Source: an uncultured Desulfobulbaceae bacterium
GTDB lineage: Bacteria > Desulfobacterota > Desulfobulbia > Desulfobulbales > BM004
Reading direction: 5' to 3'
DNA length: 64,000 nt
NCBI GenBank assembly: GCA_947259115.1
Contig: CAMYKS010000007.1
Span: 1-64,000 of the forward strand
Below the pieces are notes generated by a model, which worked only from the letters and a program-made list of their open reading frames with translations, had not been told where the DNA came from and searched no databases. This document shows positions 60,725 through 64,000 of the stretch, piece by piece; within the stretch, counting starts at the first letter, position 1, and each line of letters opens with the position of its first letter. Both the position numbers and the translations under genes were made by a program.

Positions 60725-62151
60725 TTATTTTCTTCTCCCGGGATAAATTGCAGGGAAAGCTGAAAACTGATGGTCGATGCATCCATACCGGCCTGTCCCA
60801 GGGAATGGCTTACATTTTGTATGTCAATATTGGCAAAAGCATAAAGAGCCCTGCCGAATTCCCGCAGGGTGTCAAGGCGCTCCTGCCAGTCCCGCCCCTT
60901 TATCTTGCCTGTTATCACGCAATTCCAGGCGCTTTCCTCTGGTGTCATAGTGAAATTGTCAAATACCATTTCTGCTGGGACCACTGCCGCAATTTGCTGC
61001 AGGAACGTTATGAATTCCGGTTTTTTGTCAAGGAAGGCTGACTGGTAATATTTTATTCTGCCTTCAATCGGCTTAAGACCGGCAATTGAAGTTTCAAGTT
61101 CTCTAATATCAAACTGGAGTTCCCGCATGCGGTCGACAAGATCCAGGTTGGACTTGGGCTCGGAAATATTTAGGGTCCAGAACCCTGCCAGTCCTATAAG
61201 CAGCAGCAAACCAACGAGTGCAGCTGTAAGAACAGAGCTTGCCTTACGCTCCTGAGTCTCCTGCAGGGGCAGGAAATTAAAGGATTCATTGGCCCAGAGG
61301 TTGCCTAAAAGATGCGCATTTTCATTGAATTTTTCCGTGGTAATGCCCTCTGAAAAACTCCCTGAAAGGCTGTAAGATATTGAACCTTCCAAATTTTTAA
61401 TCGGGAAGTCCTTTATAATTGTCTGCAGTCTGGCATCCCCAAGCAGGTACATGTCTGCCGGAGCACTCTCCCGGAATTTCTGCTTGAAGTAGTTGACGGT
61501 CATCATTATTTCCCTGCTTATTTCAGCAGAAAAGTTTGAGGCCGCAATATGTGCTGCATCGGGTCCTTCCAGGTCAGGTAGACTATAGGGGAGCGTACGG
61601 GCTATTTTAATTAAACCGTCCGCTGAGACTATGGCAATTATGGAAACATCTTCCCTGACCCAGAAGAGAAGAAAATTGCCTGCCGGTTTTTCCGACTGCA
61701 AAACTGCACCTGCAAGGGCGGCAGGCAGAGTATAAATATATTTGACCTTCTGGCGGAATTTACTCAGAAGATCAAAAACAGATTCTATGTCATTTTTTTC
61801 GATTGACTGGTAGGCAACAAGGGAGCTGGCATTGCCGTCCTTGACCACATCATGGATGTATTGAAACCTGGCACTGACTCTGGCGGAGGGACTTTTTCTC
61901 TGAATCGAACTGGTGATGAGGGAATGGAGATAGCGCTCCTGGACCTTTGGAAATATTTCCCATTCATACTGAGCTGTTGGGAAAAGGGTGTTCAGATATA
62001 TCTCGTCAGCCCTGGCACAGGCGGCCTGCAGAGATTCACCTGTATAGGCATAGGATGGTGACAGAGTGTAACCGCCGCTCAGCGATCCTTCCACCTCGAT
62101 GAATTCAGCAGAGCCGTTTAAATAGCTTATGCTGACAATTTTTTTACTCAT
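60721..62151 (-). CDS. MshI-like protein (fused PilM and PilN domains)
   Basis: The 476-residue protein joins an actin-like PilM half (residues 1 to about 300, with YTLPAALAGAVLQSEKPAGN and LLFWVREDVSIIAIVSADGL) to a span near 315-335 (AALVGLLLLIGLAGFWTLNI) and a PilN-like half with a coiled coil and ferredoxin-like domain (FLDKKPEFITFLQQIAAVVP). In MSHA and T2SS systems this arrangement (MshI, GspL) links the ATPase to the periplasmic scaffold. The ATG at 62151 is preferred to an overlapping upstream codon. Confidence 0.82.
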   Translation of the reverse strand: MSKKIVSISYLNGSAEFIEVEGSLSGGYTLSPSYAYTGESLQAACARADEIYLNTLFPTAQYEWEIFPKVQERYLHSLITSSIQRKSPSARVSARFQYIHDVVKDGNASSLVAYQSIEKNDIESVFDLLSKFRQKVKYIYTLPAALAGAVLQSEKPAGNFLLFWVREDVSIIAIVSADGLIKIARTLPYSLPDLEGPDAAHIAASNFSAEISREIMMTVNYFKQKFRESAPADMYLLGDARLQTIIKDFPIKNLEGSISYSLSGSFSEGITTEKFNENAHLLGNLWANESFNFLPLQETQERKASSVLTAALVGLLLLIGLAGFWTLNISEPKSNLDLVDRMRELQFDIRELETSIAGLKPIEGRIKYYQSAFLDKKPEFITFLQQIAAVVPAEMVFDNFTMTPEESAWNCVITGKIKGRDWQERLDTLREFGRALYAFANIDIQNVSHSLGQAGMDASTISFQLSLQFIPGEENK

Positions 62152-62619
62152 CACCAACCTACCCCCGTTTTGAGCAAAACCCTAGCAGGTTAACATTCAG
62201 AGCGTTCGTATACAATAAAATCAAAAATAGACCTCGAAAAAATTTAAAGGGTTCAAGGGGTCGAGGGGTCAAGGATACAAGGGTAAAACCTTTTATAAAT
62301 TCGCCTGTCATGTCGGTTCAGTAGGAGTTACATAATGATATAACTTAAAATAATAAAAAATAAATTAGTGCCAATTAATCATACTCAGTTAGAAGAACTG
62401 GATCGGAGTCTCCCTTTGGTCGCTTACCTCACGCCTGCGCAGAAATGACGGAGCAGTTGCTTTTATTATCTTCCCCGCGAAGGCGAAGGCCAGGATATTA
62501 AAGAAATCTAATCGTTTTGGCTGAGTTCAGTATAGAGCCACTTAAATTTTTTATCTTTTACCCTTGAACCCTTGAGACCTGGAATCCTTGAACCCTTTGG
62601 TCCCTTGGCCCCTTGGCCC
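62152..62619. repeat. Mosaic intergenic region with inverted CAAGGG-rich arms
   Basis: No gene is seen. At 62244-62289 the strand reads GGGTTCAAGGGGTCGAGGGG and onwards; at 62556-62617 the complement type appears (CCCTTGAACCCTTGAGACC and onwards), so the two ends are inverted relative to each other, about 270 bp apart. The arms are degenerate tandem units of about 9-11 bases. Between them is a stretch resembling 8264-8293 (core AGTCTCCCTTT-GGTC) and a CCCGCGAAGGCG motif. It looks like a MITE-type element of a different family from FHR. Confidence 0.6.
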
Positions 62620-63513
62620 CTACGGCACTAAATCATCCCCATCCCCTGCGATTCGGTTGGGACCGGATGAAAAAAACTTATGAAAACGTGGATCTGAATT
62701 GCCGTATGATGATGCGCCACCCCAGACATATTCCTGCAGCCAGGGATCAAGCAGAAATGTATCTCCCAGTTCATAGAAATAAACTATAAGTTCATTCGGA
62801 GCATTTACGGTTTTGCCACAGAAAGAAGAGGAAGAGGTAATGGCGTCCAGTGTGGCGCTGGAGCAGTTCGGGTCATTCAGTGTCCCGGTTTGCGGGCAAC
62901 CGATTGCCTGGACACAACCACTTTCATCAACACTGCCATCAGAATTATTATCCATACCCGCAAAAATTTTATCCAGGGCCCGCACCTTGTCCTGCAGCAC
63001 CTGCAAGTCGTTCATGGCCATGGCAAAAGCCTGTTCTGCAACAGTAATGGCCATGACTATATCATCACCGGCAGTTGCATACGGACTGTTTTTATTTGCG
63101 GTCTCAAGGGTCTGGTCAGGGCCGGAGCTGATTATGACCCCGGCGACTGCTTTGCCGTCCACCGTCATACCGGTTATGTCGGTCCTGGAAGTATGCACCG
63201 AATGCAGGGACCGGTCATAATAGAAGTATCTGCCCCAGCCATCCAGCCTGTGTTTCTGCTCCAGGTTAAGGGCTGAAGCAGCCACCGGCACTTCATTTGA
63301 TCCTGCTGCAGCCGGCAGGTCTCCATGGCCCTGGTAATAATCACGCGCAGCGCGGTTAATCTCTCTCATTCTGTTCTTGCTATCGTTTATCTTGCTGAGA
63401 TTCCTGGTTGAATGGGAGAGGGATATGGCAAATACTGCAATAATACCTAAGATCCCTAGGCTAAGGAGGATTTCCAGGAGAGTAAAACCATTATTTTTTA
63501 TTTTAAGGGCCAT
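62620..63513 (-). CDS. Pseudopilin-like protein with a calcium-type loop
   Basis: The 297-residue protein has a prepilin start (NNGFTLLEILLSLGILGIIA, cleavage before Phe and Glu at +5). Its head domain is long and contains an EF-hand-like loop, DNNSDGSVDESG, which could bind calcium, and cysteine pairs (CVQAIGC, CSSAT...SFC). A C-terminal ending GPNRIAGDGDDLVP is typical of type II pseudopilins. It heads the MSHA-like operon, separated from the mshI-like gene by the mosaic repeat. It may be a tip subunit. Confidence 0.85.
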   Translation of the reverse strand: MALKIKNNGFTLLEILLSLGILGIIAVFAISLSHSTRNLSKINDSKNRMREINRAARDYYQGHGDLPAAAGSNEVPVAASALNLEQKHRLDGWGRYFYYDRSLHSVHTSRTDITGMTVDGKAVAGVIISSGPDQTLETANKNSPYATAGDDIVMAITVAEQAFAMAMNDLQVLQDKVRALDKIFAGMDNNSDGSVDESGCVQAIGCPQTGTLNDPNCSSATLDAITSSSSFCGKTVNAPNELIVYFYELGDTFLLDPWLQEYVWGGASSYGNSDPRFHKFFSSGPNRIAGDGDDLVP

Positions 63514-63701
63514 TGATATATCATTAATTTCAATATAACCAGTAATTTACAAATTTAATTACGGTTTTTTCAAGGCGTATTTTTTGGGCGCTGCCCCTCT
63601 TGGGCCCATCGTCGGCCTGTAAAGCTGTCGACGATTATCGTCAGTAATACGAACAATTTTTGTCTGATTGGACCCTCAAAGCTTTTTGGCCTTCTCCCCT
63701 C

Positions 63702-64000
63702 TTAAGCTTTGTGGATCATGTTACCCGCTGCTGTAACGAGGCCGCATAGTACCGTAAATAGCAAGGCATTAACCGGAATATGCAGGTTGAAATCTATGAA
63801 GCTGTGACAAAGAATGGCAACTATTCCGGCCATTGCCCCAAGAGCAATACTTCTGGCCAAAAGATTCGCTCCTTCAAAAATGCAAAAACCATGCCGAAAT
63901 AAAGCAATGGCCATCCAGACCATAAGCAGAGGAAAGAAAATGCCCAGCTCTGCTGTAAAGTGGGCGTAATCGTTATGGGCCATGTTATACCAACCCTGGA
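63702..64000 (-). CDS. O-antigen ligase-like membrane protein (partial)
   Basis: The frame is open from the right edge and ends at 63702. The 99 visible residues include YNMAHNDYAHFTAELGIFFP, the typical motif of Wzy/WaaL-type proteins, and two or three C-terminal spans (LGAMAGIVAILCHSFIDFNL, VNALLFTVLCGLVTAA). In pilus operons such a protein can act as a pilin glycosyltransferase (PglL-like) rather than a lipopolysaccharide enzyme; the visible part does not decide this. Confidence 0.8.
   Translation of the reverse strand, partial: QGWYNMAHNDYAHFTAELGIFFPLLMVWMAIALFRHGFCIFEGANLLARSIALGAMAGIVAILCHSFIDFNLHIPVNALLFTVLCGLVTAAGNMIHKA

Overview
The window reads as a chromosomal segment of a Gram-negative anaerobe, most likely a member of the Desulfobacterota (Desulfobulbales-like). 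This is inference from gene content: an LptE-type lipoprotein, IHF alpha, a PxxKW cysteine-rich protein, a split biotin-dependent carboxylase, an MSHA-type pilus/type II secretion locus and an EPS-associated MarR-like regulator. No rRNA, tRNA, CRISPR array, transposase, integrase or reverse transcriptase was recognised.

Layout. 0-22 kb is housekeeping: end of dnaB, leuS, lptE, dusB, a biotin carboxylase plus a divergent biotin-bearing carboxyltransferase, a small CBM48 protein, a PPC/DUF296 protein with darP, an iron alcohol dehydrogenase, coaBC, a nitroreductase, tatD, yggS, ugd, a PxxKW protein, an orphan pilC, eno, ihfA, a ParB-like gene and suhB. 22.2-26.3 kb is an accessory patch: phd-vapC, higBA (higB broken by an in-frame TGA) and an AAA/DUF4143 ATPase, each followed by part of a structured repeat. 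26.3-40.4 kb is a leftward exopolysaccharide cluster with glycosyltransferases, methyltransferases, a sulfotransferase, a polymerase/ligase, a flippase fused to a glycosyltransferase, three nucleotidyltransferase-fold proteins and its regulator. 40.5-42.8 kb holds three tandem paralogous prepilins. 43.2-46.2 kb is a second accessory patch (parE/phd, brnTA, a four-helix-bundle protein). 46.2-63.5 kb is a leftward MSHA-like pilus operon (pseudopilin, mshI/J/K/L/N-like genes, GspE/GspF-type ATPase and platform, a fourth large prepilin, an ABC-2 transporter, a TPR protein and an ExeA/MshM-like ATPase). The right edge cuts an O-antigen ligase-like gene.

The most unusual content is a family of about 16 intergenic repeats, called here FHR (four-hairpin repeat), 180-280 bp when complete. 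Read 5' to 3', a complete copy has: T-L (starting TTAACCGCAGACAAA, built of degenerate 11-mers), hairpin A (8-13 bp stem, loop GAC-T type), a mini-hairpin M (for example GCC-TCC-GGC), a nearly constant hairpin S (ATCGC...GCGAT), hairpin B (7-12 bp stem, loop A-GTC type) and T-R, the inverted complement of T-L. The stems of A, B and M differ in sequence from copy to copy, yet both arms change together so pairing is kept; the outer T arms also vary together. Copies fill nearly every gap of the pilus operon and adjoin every toxin-antitoxin module. The window encodes no protein that obviously moves or processes them.

A second repeat type with inverted CAAGGG-rich arms lies at 62.2-62.6 kb, and a long inverted repeat follows the carboxylase operon at 8.1 kb. 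All functions are assigned from motifs and context by reading; no database search was possible.
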